Below the pieces are notes generated by a model, which saw nothing but the letters and a program-made list of their open reading frames with translations, was not told where the DNA came from and did not search any database. A program made the translations under genes and the position numbers. A stretch of DNA of 64,000 nt from Natranaeroarchaeum sulfidigenes. GTDB lineage: Archaea; Halobacteriota; Halobacteria; Halobacteriales; Natronoarchaeaceae. Location: positions 62,001 through 126,000 of the forward strand of contig NZ_CP064786.1 in NCBI RefSeq assembly GCF_017094485.1, given 5' to 3'. Below, one piece after another: positions 42,720 to 54,014 of this stretch. The stretch's first letter is position 1, and the number at the start of each line of letters is the position of its first letter.

Positions 42720-43627
42720 ATGGCCGCCATCCAGCTCGACGGGGTCACGAAACGGTACGGCTCGCTGACCGCCGTTCGTGATCTCTCCCTCCAGGTCGAG
42801 GACGGCGAGATCTACGGCTTTCTGGGCCCGAACGGCTCCGGGAAGTCCACGACGATCAACGTCCTCCTCGATTTCGTCCGCCCGACCGACGGTACCGCCG
42901 AAGTGTTCGGTATCGACTGTCAGGAAAACCCCCTCGCTGTGCGCGAGCGCATCGGCGTCCTTCCCGAGGGATTTAGCGTGTACGACCGGCTCACCGGTCG
43001 CCAGCACCTCGAGTTCGCCTGCGAATCGAAAGCGATCGACGCGGACCCCCAATCGTTGCTCGACCGTGTCGGCCTCTCCGATTCCGCGGATAGACGGGCC
43101 AGCAACTACTCGAAAGGGATGAAACAGCGTCTGGTTCTTGCGATGGCGCTCGCAGGGGACCCCGACCTGCTGATTCTCGACGAACCGACGACCGGGCTCG
43201 ACCCGAACGGAGCGCGTCGGATGCGCGAGCTGATCGAGGCTGAACGGGATCGTGGTGCAACCGTCTTCTTTTCGAGCCACATCCTCGCGCAGGTCGACGC
43301 CGTCTGTGACCGGGTCGGCATTCTTACGAACGGCGAACTCGTTGCGGAGGACAGCATTGACGCCCTCCGGGAATCGACAGGCTCCGTTGACGAGCTCCGG
43401 GTTACCGTCGCGCAACCGGACAAGCGCGCCCTCGAAGCTGTGCGATCACTCCCCGGCGTCTCTGGCGTCAGAACCGACGGGAACTCGCTGCTCGTCGACT
43501 GTGAGGACGGCGCGAAAGCGGACGTGATCGCGGCGATCGAGGAGAGCGGCGTCGAGGTCACCGATTTCTCGATCGAGGAGGCCTCTCTCGAAGAGCTGTT
43601 CGAGCGCGTCACTACGGGGGCGGACCG

Positions 43628-43631
<4 letters not shown>
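42720..43631 (+). CDS. ABC transporter ATP-binding protein
   Basis: 303 residues from ATG 42720 (an upstream frame start at 42675 lacks promoter spacing). Walker A GPNGSGKST, signature SNYSKGMKQRL, Walker B LLILDEPTTGLDP and H-loop SSHIL, all in the CcmA/Nat-type exporter family. The C-terminal ~80 residues (VDELRVTVAQPDKRALEAVRSLPGVSGVRTDGNSLLVDCEDGAKADVIAAIEESGVEVTDFSIEEASLEELFERVT) form the small ferredoxin-like domain found after the ATPase of such exporters. Overlaps the permease gene by 4 bp (ATGA). Confidence 0.93.
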
Positions 43632-46551
<2,920 letters not shown>

Positions 46552-46584
46552 TCAAAAAATCGACCATCCGGAGTGCGTCCGGTC

Positions 46585-46752
46585 TTATCGCATCGCGTCA
46601 AGCTTCACTGCATCGGCGAGATCTATCGAAATCCACGCCCCATCCCGAGTGATATCCGCGATTACGTACTCGTCCTCGTGGCCGTCGCCGTCGATCGTTC
46701 CAACGACCTCGCACGTGTCCGCCAACGACTCGCTGTAGCCTGACGTGGACAT
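46585..46752 (-). CDS. Small haloarchaeal protein, 55 aa
   Basis: Minus-strand reading from ATG 46752 to TAA at 46585 gives 55 residues: STSGYSESLADTCEVVGTIDGDGHEDEYVIADITRDGAWISIDLADAVKLDAMR. Acidic and strand-rich, with the compact look of a conserved haloarchaeal mini-protein; an AT-rich region (TATAACTAT...) lies just upstream in the divergent spacer. Not in the longer frames one would call first. No domain recognised. Upstream of ligA on the same strand, 57 bp from its likely start. Confidence 0.7.
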   Translation of the reverse strand: MSTSGYSESLADTCEVVGTIDGDGHEDEYVIADITRDGAWISIDLADAVKLDAMR

Positions 46753-46840
46753 ATCTATAACTATCTTTCATACATACATAAGTCCGTCGGATTCGATATG
46801 AACGCTTGTCCACTTTTCGACCAGCTACGGCGCGTTTGTT

Positions 46841-46866
46841 CTTCGCGTCTCGATGCGCACGCGAAG
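46841..46866. promoter_or_regulatory. Inverted repeat upstream of the CBS-glyS operon TATA box
   Basis: CTTCGCGT (46841-46848) and ACGCGAAG (46859-46866) are exact inverted arms with a 10-base spacer. They end just upstream of the TTTATT TATA box (~46874-46879), which is 28 bp from the CBS gene ATG at 46904. Confidence 0.55.
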
Positions 46867-46903
46867 CACGGAGTTTATTGCGGTTTTGCACGTACGCCGG
46901 TGT

Positions 46904-47755
46904 ATGAATGTATCCGACGCGATGACGCCCCGTTCGGAACTCGTCACGGTATCGCTTCCCGGTAGCCGGGACGATGCCCTCGAATACCTGCAGGACCGGG
47001 AGTTCTCCTCGGTTCCGGTTGTCAAGGAGACCGATGGGGGCGAGCAGTACCGTGGGCTCGTCTCCCGCGAGAGCCTGATCGAACAGCCTGACGAGGACCA
47101 GCTCGCGCTGTTAATGGACGAAGTACCGACGGTCGAACGCGACGCCAGCGTCGAGGAACTCGCTGAACTGATGGCGACCGAGAACGCCCGGCGGATCCCC
47201 GTTGTCGACGGCGAGCTCGAAGGCATCATCACGATCACCGACGTGATCCGGGCGATTGCGACCGGCGACGTCGACGCCGAGACGAGCGTCGAGGAGCTTG
47301 CGACGACCGACATCAACACGACCTACGAGGCTGCGCCGCTGCTCGTCGGGATGCGAGAACTGTTCTACGCGAACGTTCCATACGCCGTCGTGCTCGATGG
47401 GGACGGCGACCCGGCGGGGATGCTGACCGAGGTTGACATCCTCGACGTTGCCCGCGTCGTCGAGGAGGAGGAGCGAACGGGCAACAGCTTCGCCGATCAG
47501 GACAACGACTGGATGTGGGAGGGGATCAAGGGCGTCGGCAGTCGATCGATGACGGTCCGGAACGTCGAACTTCCCGACGAGACCGTCGGCGACCTGATGA
47601 CATCGGACCTCGTGACGGTCTCGAAGCGCAAGACCGCAAAGGAGACGGCCCAGCAGATGATCACCCACGACATCGAGCAGATCCCGCTGGTCTCCGGTGA
47701 CGAGCTCATCGGCGTCGTCCGTGATATGGACCTGCTGGAGGCGCTGTATGAGTAG
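46904..47755 (+). CDS. Four-CBS-domain protein
   Basis: 283 residues from ATG 46904 (28 bp after a TTTATT TATA box). Four CBS repeats in two Bateman pairs: MNVSDAMTPRSELVTVSLPGSRDDALEYLQDREFSSVPVVKE, AELMATENARRIPVVDGELEGIITITDVIRAI, LVGMRELFYANVPYAVVLDGDGDPAGMLTEVDIL and VGDLMTSDLVTVSKRKTAKETAQQMITHDIEQIPLVSGDELIGVVRDMDLL. CBS pairs bind adenosine nucleotides and regulate partners by energy state. It overlaps glyS by 8 bp, an unusual physical link to glycyl-tRNA synthetase. Confidence 0.93.
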   Translation: MNVSDAMTPRSELVTVSLPGSRDDALEYLQDREFSSVPVVKETDGGEQYRGLVSRESLIEQPDEDQLALLMDEVPTVERDASVEELAELMATENARRIPVVDGELEGIITITDVIRAIATGDVDAETSVEELATTDINTTYEAAPLLVGMRELFYANVPYAVVLDGDGDPAGMLTEVDILDVARVVEEEERTGNSFADQDNDWMWEGIKGVGSRSMTVRNVELPDETVGDLMTSDLVTVSKRKTAKETAQQMITHDIEQIPLVSGDELIGVVRDMDLLEALYE

Positions 47756-49484
47756 TCAGAAACTCGTCGAGCTCGCCAAGCGTCGGGGCTACTTCCTGCA
47801 GGCCTCGGGCGCGTACGGCGGCGTTTCGGGCTTTTATACTTTCGGCCCGCAGGGCGCGGCGCTCAAGGGAAACGTCGAGGACGCCTGGCGGGACCGCTTT
47901 GCGGTCAAGGAGGGCAACCAGGAGATCGACGCGCCGACGATCATGCCCGAGCCCGTCTTCGAGGCGTCGGGTCACCTCGACACGTTCGACGACATGCTTG
48001 TCGAGTGTGCGGAGTGTGGTGCGACCCATCGTGCGGATCACCTGATCGAGGACAACACCGAGCTCGAAGACGCCGAGGCGATCCCGATTTCGGAGGTCGA
48101 GGCGCTCATCGCCGAGCACGACCTCGCCTGTCCGGCCTGCGGTGCGGCGCTCGCGGGCGAGTCCGTCGAGGAGTTCAACCTCATGTTCGGCACCAACATC
48201 GGTCCCGGTGACTCCGCACCGGGTTACCTGCGTCCCGAGACCGCACAGGGCATCTTCGTCGAGTTCCCCCAGCTCAAAGAGTACGCCCGCAACCAGCTTC
48301 CTTTCGGCGTCACCCAGATCGGGAAGGCCTACCGGAACGAGATCAGCCCGCGCAAATCCGTCATCCGCACACGGGAGTTCACCCAGGCCGAACTCGAACT
48401 CTTTATCGACCCCGAGGAGGACGAGCCCGACCTCGCGCGGGTCGAGGACGTCGAGGTGACCCTGTATCCCGTCCCCCAACAGCAAGACGACGACGGCGAG
48501 CCCATCACGACGACGATCGGCGCGGCAGTAGAGGACGGCACCATCGCCAGCGCGTGGATCGGCTACTACCTCGGCATCGCACAGCGGTGGTACGACCGCG
48601 TCGGCATCGATATGGATCGGTTCCGCTTCCGCCAGCATCTCCCCGGCGAACTCGCTCACTACTCGGTGGACTGCTGGGACGCCGAATCCGAACTGGACGG
48701 CGACTGGGTCGAGCTGACCGGCTTTGCCTACCGCAGCGACTACGATCTGAGCAAACACGGCGAGTACTCCGACGAGGACTTTACGATCTTCAAACAGTAC
48801 GACGAACCGAAGACGGTCGAGCGCGCGACGGTCGACCCGGACATGAGCTATCTCGGACCGGAGTTCGGTGGCGCAGCAGGCGAGATCGCCGACGCGCTCG
48901 AAGCGCTCGCCGAGCGGGACAGGTCGGCCTTCGAGGGCGACGAGGTGTCCGTCGAGATCGACGGCGAGACGTACACTATCCCGGTCGAGAAGACCGGTTT
49001 CGCCGTCGAGGAGGTTACCGAGGCGGGCGAACACATCACGCCCCACGTCGTCGAGCCCTCGTTCGGTATCGATCGTGTGCTCTACACGATCCTCGCACAC
49101 AGCTACCGGGAGGACGAGGTCGACGGCGAGGAACGGACGTATCTCGAACTCTCCCCGGAAGTCGCCCCGACCTTCGTCGGCGTCTTCCCCCTGATGGACA
49201 AGGAAGGGCTGGGCGAGCTCGCCGAGGAGGTCGCAACCGACCTGCGCGAGGCGGGCCTCTCGGTCGCCTACGACGACTCTGGCGCGATCGGGCGACGCTA
49301 CCGCCGTCAGGACGAGGTCGGCACGCCCTTCTGTGTCACCGTCGACTACGAGGCGCTCGAAGACGGTACTGTCACGGTCCGGGAGCGCGATTCGACCGAA
49401 CAGGTACGGGTCGAGCTGGACGACCTCGTCGAGACGCTGACGGCGCTCCGGTCGGGAGAACTGTCGTTCGGCGAGTTGGCGTAG
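47748..49484 (+). CDS. glyS: Glycyl-tRNA synthetase
   Basis: 578 residues from ATG 47748, eight bases inside the CBS gene end. Class II synthetase features: motif 2 region (GKAYRNEISPRKSVIRTREFTQAELELF) and motif 3 (EPSFGIDRVLYTILAHSYRE). The anticodon-binding domain follows (VAPTFVGVFPLMDKEGLGELAEEVATDLREAGLSVAYDDSGAIGRRYRRQDEVGTPFCVTVD). A zinc finger, CAECGAT...CPACGAA, is inserted near residues 80-145. It charges tRNA-Gly. The long open frame on the opposite strand (47706-49844) is a shadow of this gene. Confidence 0.97.
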   Translation: MSSQKLVELAKRRGYFLQASGAYGGVSGFYTFGPQGAALKGNVEDAWRDRFAVKEGNQEIDAPTIMPEPVFEASGHLDTFDDMLVECAECGATHRADHLIEDNTELEDAEAIPISEVEALIAEHDLACPACGAALAGESVEEFNLMFGTNIGPGDSAPGYLRPETAQGIFVEFPQLKEYARNQLPFGVTQIGKAYRNEISPRKSVIRTREFTQAELELFIDPEEDEPDLARVEDVEVTLYPVPQQQDDDGEPITTTIGAAVEDGTIASAWIGYYLGIAQRWYDRVGIDMDRFRFRQHLPGELAHYSVDCWDAESELDGDWVELTGFAYRSDYDLSKHGEYSDEDFTIFKQYDEPKTVERATVDPDMSYLGPEFGGAAGEIADALEALAERDRSAFEGDEVSVEIDGETYTIPVEKTGFAVEEVTEAGEHITPHVVEPSFGIDRVLYTILAHSYREDEVDGEERTYLELSPEVAPTFVGVFPLMDKEGLGELAEEVATDLREAGLSVAYDDSGAIGRRYRRQDEVGTPFCVTVDYEALEDGTVTVRERDSTEQVRVELDDLVETLTALRSGELSFGELA

Positions 49485-50060
49485 ATGGCCGACGAGATCA
49501 AGCGGCGACTGTTCCACGCGAGCAGTTCGATTATCCCCGGCCTCTACCTGCTCGACGTCCTGACGTGGTCGCAACTGGGCGTACTCATGCTCGCGGCCAG
49601 CGCCGCCGTCGTCGTCATCGAGATCCTGCGCCTGCGCACGGGCCTCGACCTGTGGGTCTTCGAGAAGCTCACCCGGGAGTACGAACAGGAGACGGTCGCG
49701 GGATACGCGCTGGGTGCCTTTAGCATGACGGCAGTCATACTCGCCTTCGAGCCCGCGATTGGGGTCCCAGCCATCCTGATGCTCACGATCGGTGACCCCG
49801 TGAGCGGGCTGCTCGGGACCGACGAGCTCCGGACGATCAAACATCCACGCTCGCTGGTAGCGATGTTCGTCATCAGCTTCGCCATCGCGTGGCCGTTCCT
49901 GAGTCCGGCTGTCGCCGCGGTCGCGGCGCTCGGCGCGATGGTGGCGGACGGCGTCAAACCGCGAATCGGCGAGTTCGTCGTCGACGACAACCTCTCGATC
50001 CCGCTCGTCGCTGGTGGGGCGGCGTACGTTGCCGTCGAGCTCCTGTCGATACTCGTCTGA
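49485..50060 (+). CDS. Dolichol kinase/CDP-archaeol-type membrane kinase-like protein
   Basis: 191 residues, immediately after glyS (stop and start adjoin). Six to seven TM segments, and motifs of the dolichol/phytol kinase family: RRLFHASSSIIPGLYLL, RLRTGLDLWVFEKLTREYEQE and MLTIGDPVSGLLGTDELRTIKHPRSL (conserved D-P-x-S-x-x-x-G). Members phosphorylate polyprenols using CTP, forming carriers for N-glycan assembly. Substrate not proven; sec59-type relatives. No haloarchaeal-specific anomaly seen. Third gene of the CBS-glyS operon. Confidence 0.85.
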   Translation: MADEIKRRLFHASSSIIPGLYLLDVLTWSQLGVLMLAASAAVVVIEILRLRTGLDLWVFEKLTREYEQETVAGYALGAFSMTAVILAFEPAIGVPAILMLTIGDPVSGLLGTDELRTIKHPRSLVAMFVISFAIAWPFLSPAVAAVAALGAMVADGVKPRIGEFVVDDNLSIPLVAGGAAYVAVELLSILV

Positions 50061-50063
50061 GCG

Positions 50064-50906
50064 CTATTCTTCCGGCTCGCTCCGCACCAGCATCACGGCA
50101 CTCGCTGCGGAGCGCCCGACACCTTCCGCCACCGACCCGACGAGTTTGCGACGCAAGAACGGGTCCCGCGTCGCACCGAGGATCGTCAGGTCGTGATACG
50201 TCGTTTCGTCGTTGATCGCACCTGGGACGTGATCGTGCTGGAGTACATCCGTCTCGATGTCGAGCCCTTCCGGGAGCGTCCCGGCGCTCTCTTTCAGCAG
50301 GGCGTTCGCGTTCTCGACCGCGGCGTCGTCGGCGTCGGATGCGACGACGTGGACCAGTCGGACGCTGGCGTCGTGTTCCGTCGCGAGCGCTCCGGCGAGG
50401 TCGACGGCGAGATCGGAGTGGGGGCCGTCCGCGACCGGCACGAGAATCGAGTCGACGTGCCGGGCGGGACGACGGATTCGCTTGACGAAGACGTCACAGT
50501 CGGCCTCTGCGAGCACGCGATCGATGAAGCTCCCCAGAATGATATCCCGCCGACGTGGACGACCGTGCCAGCCGAGCAAGAGCCCGTCGGCGTCGTGTTC
50601 TCCCACCGCGCCGACGATTCCTGTCGCAACGTCGCGGGCGTACCGGAGCGTCGTCTCGACGGGCACGTCGGCCGCTTCGACTCGTTCCCTGGCGTCGGCC
50701 AGTACTCGTCGCTCCTCGCCGTCCTCCTCGACGAGCTGATGGCCCTCAGAGAGCGGGACCTGTGCCGGAACCTCGACGACGTGCAGGGCGAGGATCCGGA
50801 GCGAGCGCCCTCGGGCGATGTCGACGGCGGTGTCTATCAGCCGCTCGACCGTCTCCGGGTTGGAAACGGGAACCAGCAGGGTTCCGTCGGCGGTGTCGGT
50901 TGCCAT
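50064..50906 (-). CDS. Universal stress protein with two UspA domains
   Basis: 280 residues: first domain residues ~8-145 (LLVPVSNPETVERLIDTAVDIA...GVEHDADGLLLGWHGRPRRRDIILGSFIDRVLAEADCDVFVKRI), second ~150-278 (ILVPVADGPHSDLAVDLAGAL...ILGATRDPFLRRKLVGSVAEGVGRSAASAVMLVRSE). The final G-rich ATP-binding loop is weak in the second domain (GATRDPFLRRKLVGSVAEGVGR), so ATP binding may be limited. A TATA box (TTTTATAC complement, centred ~50934) lies 27 bp upstream. Convergent with the dolichol kinase gene, 3 bp apart. Confidence 0.9.
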   Translation of the reverse strand: MATDTADGTLLVPVSNPETVERLIDTAVDIARGRSLRILALHVVEVPAQVPLSEGHQLVEEDGEERRVLADARERVEAADVPVETTLRYARDVATGIVGAVGEHDADGLLLGWHGRPRRRDIILGSFIDRVLAEADCDVFVKRIRRPARHVDSILVPVADGPHSDLAVDLAGALATEHDASVRLVHVVASDADDAAVENANALLKESAGTLPEGLDIETDVLQHDHVPGAINDETTYHDLTILGATRDPFLRRKLVGSVAEGVGRSAASAVMLVRSEPEE

Positions 50907-50989
50907 ACCGGGATATCGCGCCGACGATGTATAAAATCCGCTGCCGGTGCCGAACTGGAACTATTCGGTGCCCATCAGAACTTCGAAAT

Positions 50990-51008
50990 CTGTAGTGTTT
51001 CACTACAG
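50990..51008. promoter_or_regulatory. Perfect inverted repeat CTGTAGTG-TTT-CACTACAG
   Basis: Eight-base perfect arms, 3-base spacer, in the divergent spacer between the stress-protein gene (start 50906) and the membrane protein gene (start 51106). Probable operator, or a hairpin in a 5' leader of the rightward gene. Confidence 0.55.
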
Positions 51009-51105
51009 CATTCGAACTATTGGTTCACGACGGCTGTTACTCCGGTCCCCTCGGCAACGCAGATCAGCCAGTGGGGTTTTCAGTTCCACCTCCCTATCAC
51101 CAGCC

Positions 51106-51690
51106 ATGTCGACGATCGCTGGCGCGCTTCGGTCGACGCCGCTCCGGACGAAACAGCCCCGCGGCCGGAGCGGGAAGCTCCTCGTTGGTTCCGGTCTCTG
51201 CGTTCTGACGCTCGGTATGTTCACCGATAGCCTCGCGTATCGGATCGGGATCGGCGGCCGAGACCTGTCCGTACTGGAACTCGGCGTCCTGCTCGTCGCC
51301 GCGGCGGTCGCACTGGCGTTTGGCAAGTACCTGCTGGGGAAACTGAAACGGCTCGGGGGGTATGGACTGCTGGGTGCGTTCGGGATCGGAATCGGACTCC
51401 CCTCGCTGATCGCGCTCCCGGCCATCGGCGGTGTCGTTCGCCGACTGGGGTCGGGGCTCTACAGCGCGCTCCCGTGGGTCGAGAGGTCGAGGTGGGTACG
51501 TCTCCTGGGTATCGCTGGTGGTCCGAAAGGACTCGCATCTGGCTGTTACGGCACCGTCGTGTTCTCGGTCGGTGCGTGGACCGGCACGCTCTCCGAGGAG
51601 TACCTGGTGTTCGGTTACGAACTCTCACTGCTTTCCGTCTTCGTCGGATTGACCGTTCCCGGCGTCGTCGTCTACTACTTACGCCGGTGA
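51106..51690 (+). CDS. Membrane protein with five or so TM segments, unknown function
   Basis: 194 residues from ATG 51106. Hydrophobic segments around LLVGSGLCVLTLGMFTDSLAY, LSVLELGVLLVAAAVALAFGKYLL, YGLLGAFGIGIGLPSLIALPAIGGVV and LASGCYGTVVFSVGAWTG followed by YELSLLSVFVGLTVPGVVVYYL. N-terminal basic stretch (RSTPLRTKQPRGRSGK). No family recognised; a spacer with an inverted repeat (50990-51008) precedes it. Confidence 0.78.
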   Translation: MSTIAGALRSTPLRTKQPRGRSGKLLVGSGLCVLTLGMFTDSLAYRIGIGGRDLSVLELGVLLVAAAVALAFGKYLLGKLKRLGGYGLLGAFGIGIGLPSLIALPAIGGVVRRLGSGLYSALPWVERSRWVRLLGIAGGPKGLASGCYGTVVFSVGAWTGTLSEEYLVFGYELSLLSVFVGLTVPGVVVYYLRR

Positions 51691-51691
51691 T

Positions 51692-53824
51692 TCACTCGAC
51701 CTGCTCGACGCCGGTAATCTCGAAGCGCGCCCCACCTGCTGTGCTTCCGGTAACGTCGACCTCCCAGCCGTGTGCCGACGCTATCTCCGCGACGATTGCC
51801 AGTCCGAAGCCGGTGCCGTCCTCGGTCGAGGAGTGACCGGCCTCGAAGACCGCCTCGCGTTCCGCTGCCGGGATCCCGCGTCCGTCGTCCTCGATGTAGA
51901 ACCCGTCGGACAGGTCGCCGACAGTGATCGTCACCGGCCTGGCGTTGTGTTCGACCGAATTTCTGAACAGGTTTTCGAGCAACTGTGAGAGCCGGCTCCG
52001 ATCAGCGCGGATCTCGCCCGACGTCTCGCAGGTCAGCGTCGCCTCCCCGGTCGCCACGTTACTCCAGCACTGGACGGCGATCGAATCCAGCGTCATCGGC
52101 TCCGTCTCGCCGACCGTTTCTCCGTCGCGGGCAAGCGTCAGCACGTCGTCGATCAACTGGTCCATCCGGTCGAGCGCCCACTCGATCTCCGCTACGTGCT
52201 CGCTATCACAGTCCTCGGCGAGTAGATCCAGGCGTCCGTCCGCGACGTTTAGCGGGTTTCGCAGGTCGTGGGAGACAACGCTCGCGAACTGATCGAGGCG
52301 CTCGTTCTGTCGCTGGAGCCTCCGTTCTTTCTCCTTGCGCTCGGTAACTTCCCGGATCGTCACCAGCACGCCGTCGATCGGCTCGGTGCCGATGAAGTTC
52401 TGGGAGCGAGTCTCGAACCACCGCCACGTACCCTCGGCATCCTTCGCCCGGAACTCGCTCGTCACGACCTCGTCGGGGCTCGTTAGCGCCAGCTGGAACC
52501 CGTTGATGGCCGCTTTCTGATCGTCGGGATGGACGTACTGGATCGGGTTCTCTGCCGTGACGACCAGTGGATCGTACTCGACCGCGGGCGAGATCGGGCT
52601 CTGGTATCGGACGGTGAGATCCTCCTCGAGAATGATCATGAAATCGGGCGTGTGCTCGACGAAGAACTTGAACTTCTCGAGCTCTTTTTGCCTCGCTTTT
52701 CTCTCGGTGATATCAGAGAAGATGGTAATAAACCGCCCGTGGCTCGGGGCGAACGCCGAGATCTCGTAGTGGCGATCCAGCGGTTCGGAGTACGATTCGA
52801 ACCGTTTCGGCTCGCCTCCCAGCGCCACCTCCCCGAACGTTTCGATGAATCCCGTCTCCTCGATCCCGTCGATAGCCTCGGTCGCACGACGCCCGACGAT
52901 CGCGTCGCCGTCAAGACCGGTCAACTCCTCGAACTGGTCGTTTACATGTAGATACTCGTAATCGACCGGCGTGCCCTCCTCGTCCGTGATGATCTCCTTG
53001 ATACTGATACCGTGTAACGACTGCTCGAACAGCCCCTCCAGAAGTCTGGTCTGTTCCCGATCGTCAGTGACGTCCCGGTACATCCAGAGGTTCGCCGCCC
53101 CGCTTGGCAGCTCGTACGGAATGTAATCGCGCTCGACGATCCGACCGTCGGCGAGCTCGAAGGTCTCACCGATGACTGGCTCGCGTGCGTCGAGGTGGTC
53201 CTCAATCGAGGCCAGGAACTCCTCGCTCCGGACGAAGACGTCTTTGAGCTCCCGTGCCAGTTGTGCACAGTCCGCGCCGACGAACTCCTCGACGCTCATG
53301 TCGTCGCCGAACAGTTCGAGGAGCTCCGTGTTTGCCGTCAGCACTTCCCGGGATTCGTCCTCCACGAGGATTCCGGCTGGCAGGTTCTCGATCACTGTTT
53401 CGAGCACGATCCGTTGCTGCTCGAGTTCGTGTTCGGTCCGGTGCTGTGAGACGGCGTTCTCGATCCGGTTGGCGAGCAGCTCGAACTGCTCGGTGGCAGT
53501 ATCCTTCTGTAGGTAGTCCGTGACGCCTGCCGAGATGGCGTCACTGGCGACCTCCTCGCTTCCCTTGCCGGTGAACAGAATAAAGGGGAGGTTCGGATCT
53601 GACTCCCGCACCGCTTCGAGGAAGTCGATGCCGTTTTTCCCCGGCATATCGTAGTCGGAGACGACACAGTCGAATCGTCCATCCGCCAGTCGGTCCAGCC
53701 CCTCTGTTACACTCTCCGCTGTTTCGACCACGTAGCGGTCGTCGATCCGCTGCAGGTGGGTCGTCGTCAGTCCGGTAAACCGGGGCTCATCGTCGACGTG
53801 TAGCACCCGGACCGATCGGTTCAT
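51692..53824 (-). CDS. Hybrid receiver-PAS sensor histidine kinase
   Basis: 710 residues from ATG 53824, 25 bp after a TATA box (AAAATATA region at 53845-53852). N-terminal receiver domain with phosphoacceptor Asp57 (VVSDYDMPGKNG) and Lys near 107-112 (DYLQKDTATEQFE). Three PAS domains follow (about 140-260, 270-385, 395-505), then HisKA with the phospho-His in SVVSHDLRNPLNVADGRLDLL and HATPase (LLENLFRNSVEHN, IEDDGRGIP, GTGFGLAI). It is an orphan kinase: no separate response regulator is adjacent. Receiver-first order is common among haloarchaeal kinases. The ligand of the PAS domains is unknown. Confidence 0.93.
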   Translation of the reverse strand: MNRSVRVLHVDDEPRFTGLTTTHLQRIDDRYVVETAESVTEGLDRLADGRFDCVVSDYDMPGKNGIDFLEAVRESDPNLPFILFTGKGSEEVASDAISAGVTDYLQKDTATEQFELLANRIENAVSQHRTEHELEQQRIVLETVIENLPAGILVEDESREVLTANTELLELFGDDMSVEEFVGADCAQLARELKDVFVRSEEFLASIEDHLDAREPVIGETFELADGRIVERDYIPYELPSGAANLWMYRDVTDDREQTRLLEGLFEQSLHGISIKEIITDEEGTPVDYEYLHVNDQFEELTGLDGDAIVGRRATEAIDGIEETGFIETFGEVALGGEPKRFESYSEPLDRHYEISAFAPSHGRFITIFSDITERKARQKELEKFKFFVEHTPDFMIILEEDLTVRYQSPISPAVEYDPLVVTAENPIQYVHPDDQKAAINGFQLALTSPDEVVTSEFRAKDAEGTWRWFETRSQNFIGTEPIDGVLVTIREVTERKEKERRLQRQNERLDQFASVVSHDLRNPLNVADGRLDLLAEDCDSEHVAEIEWALDRMDQLIDDVLTLARDGETVGETEPMTLDSIAVQCWSNVATGEATLTCETSGEIRADRSRLSQLLENLFRNSVEHNARPVTITVGDLSDGFYIEDDGRGIPAAEREAVFEAGHSSTEDGTGFGLAIVAEIASAHGWEVDVTGSTAGGARFEITGVEQVE

Positions 53825-54014
53825 GACATCCACTTTCCCGCTTGAAAATATAAGCGTTGTGGGGAGTGTACGCCCCTCGTGGGTATTCCGCATCGCTTTG
53901 TTGTGGATAGCTGCGCGCAACATCGGTGTCGTTACCCGTTCTCCGTCGTGGATAATGTTCGAAGTCTGAGTATAAACGCCACCTCTATACTCCGTCGGCG
54001 ACTCGCAACGCGCA

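Noticed and set aside
47706-49844. 712-codon minus-strand open frame antisense to glyS
   Set aside because: It mirrors glyS exactly; amino-acid pattern is a shadow of the GC-rich real gene (Arg/Asp/Leu-rich, no domain). glyS on the plus strand has all class II motifs.
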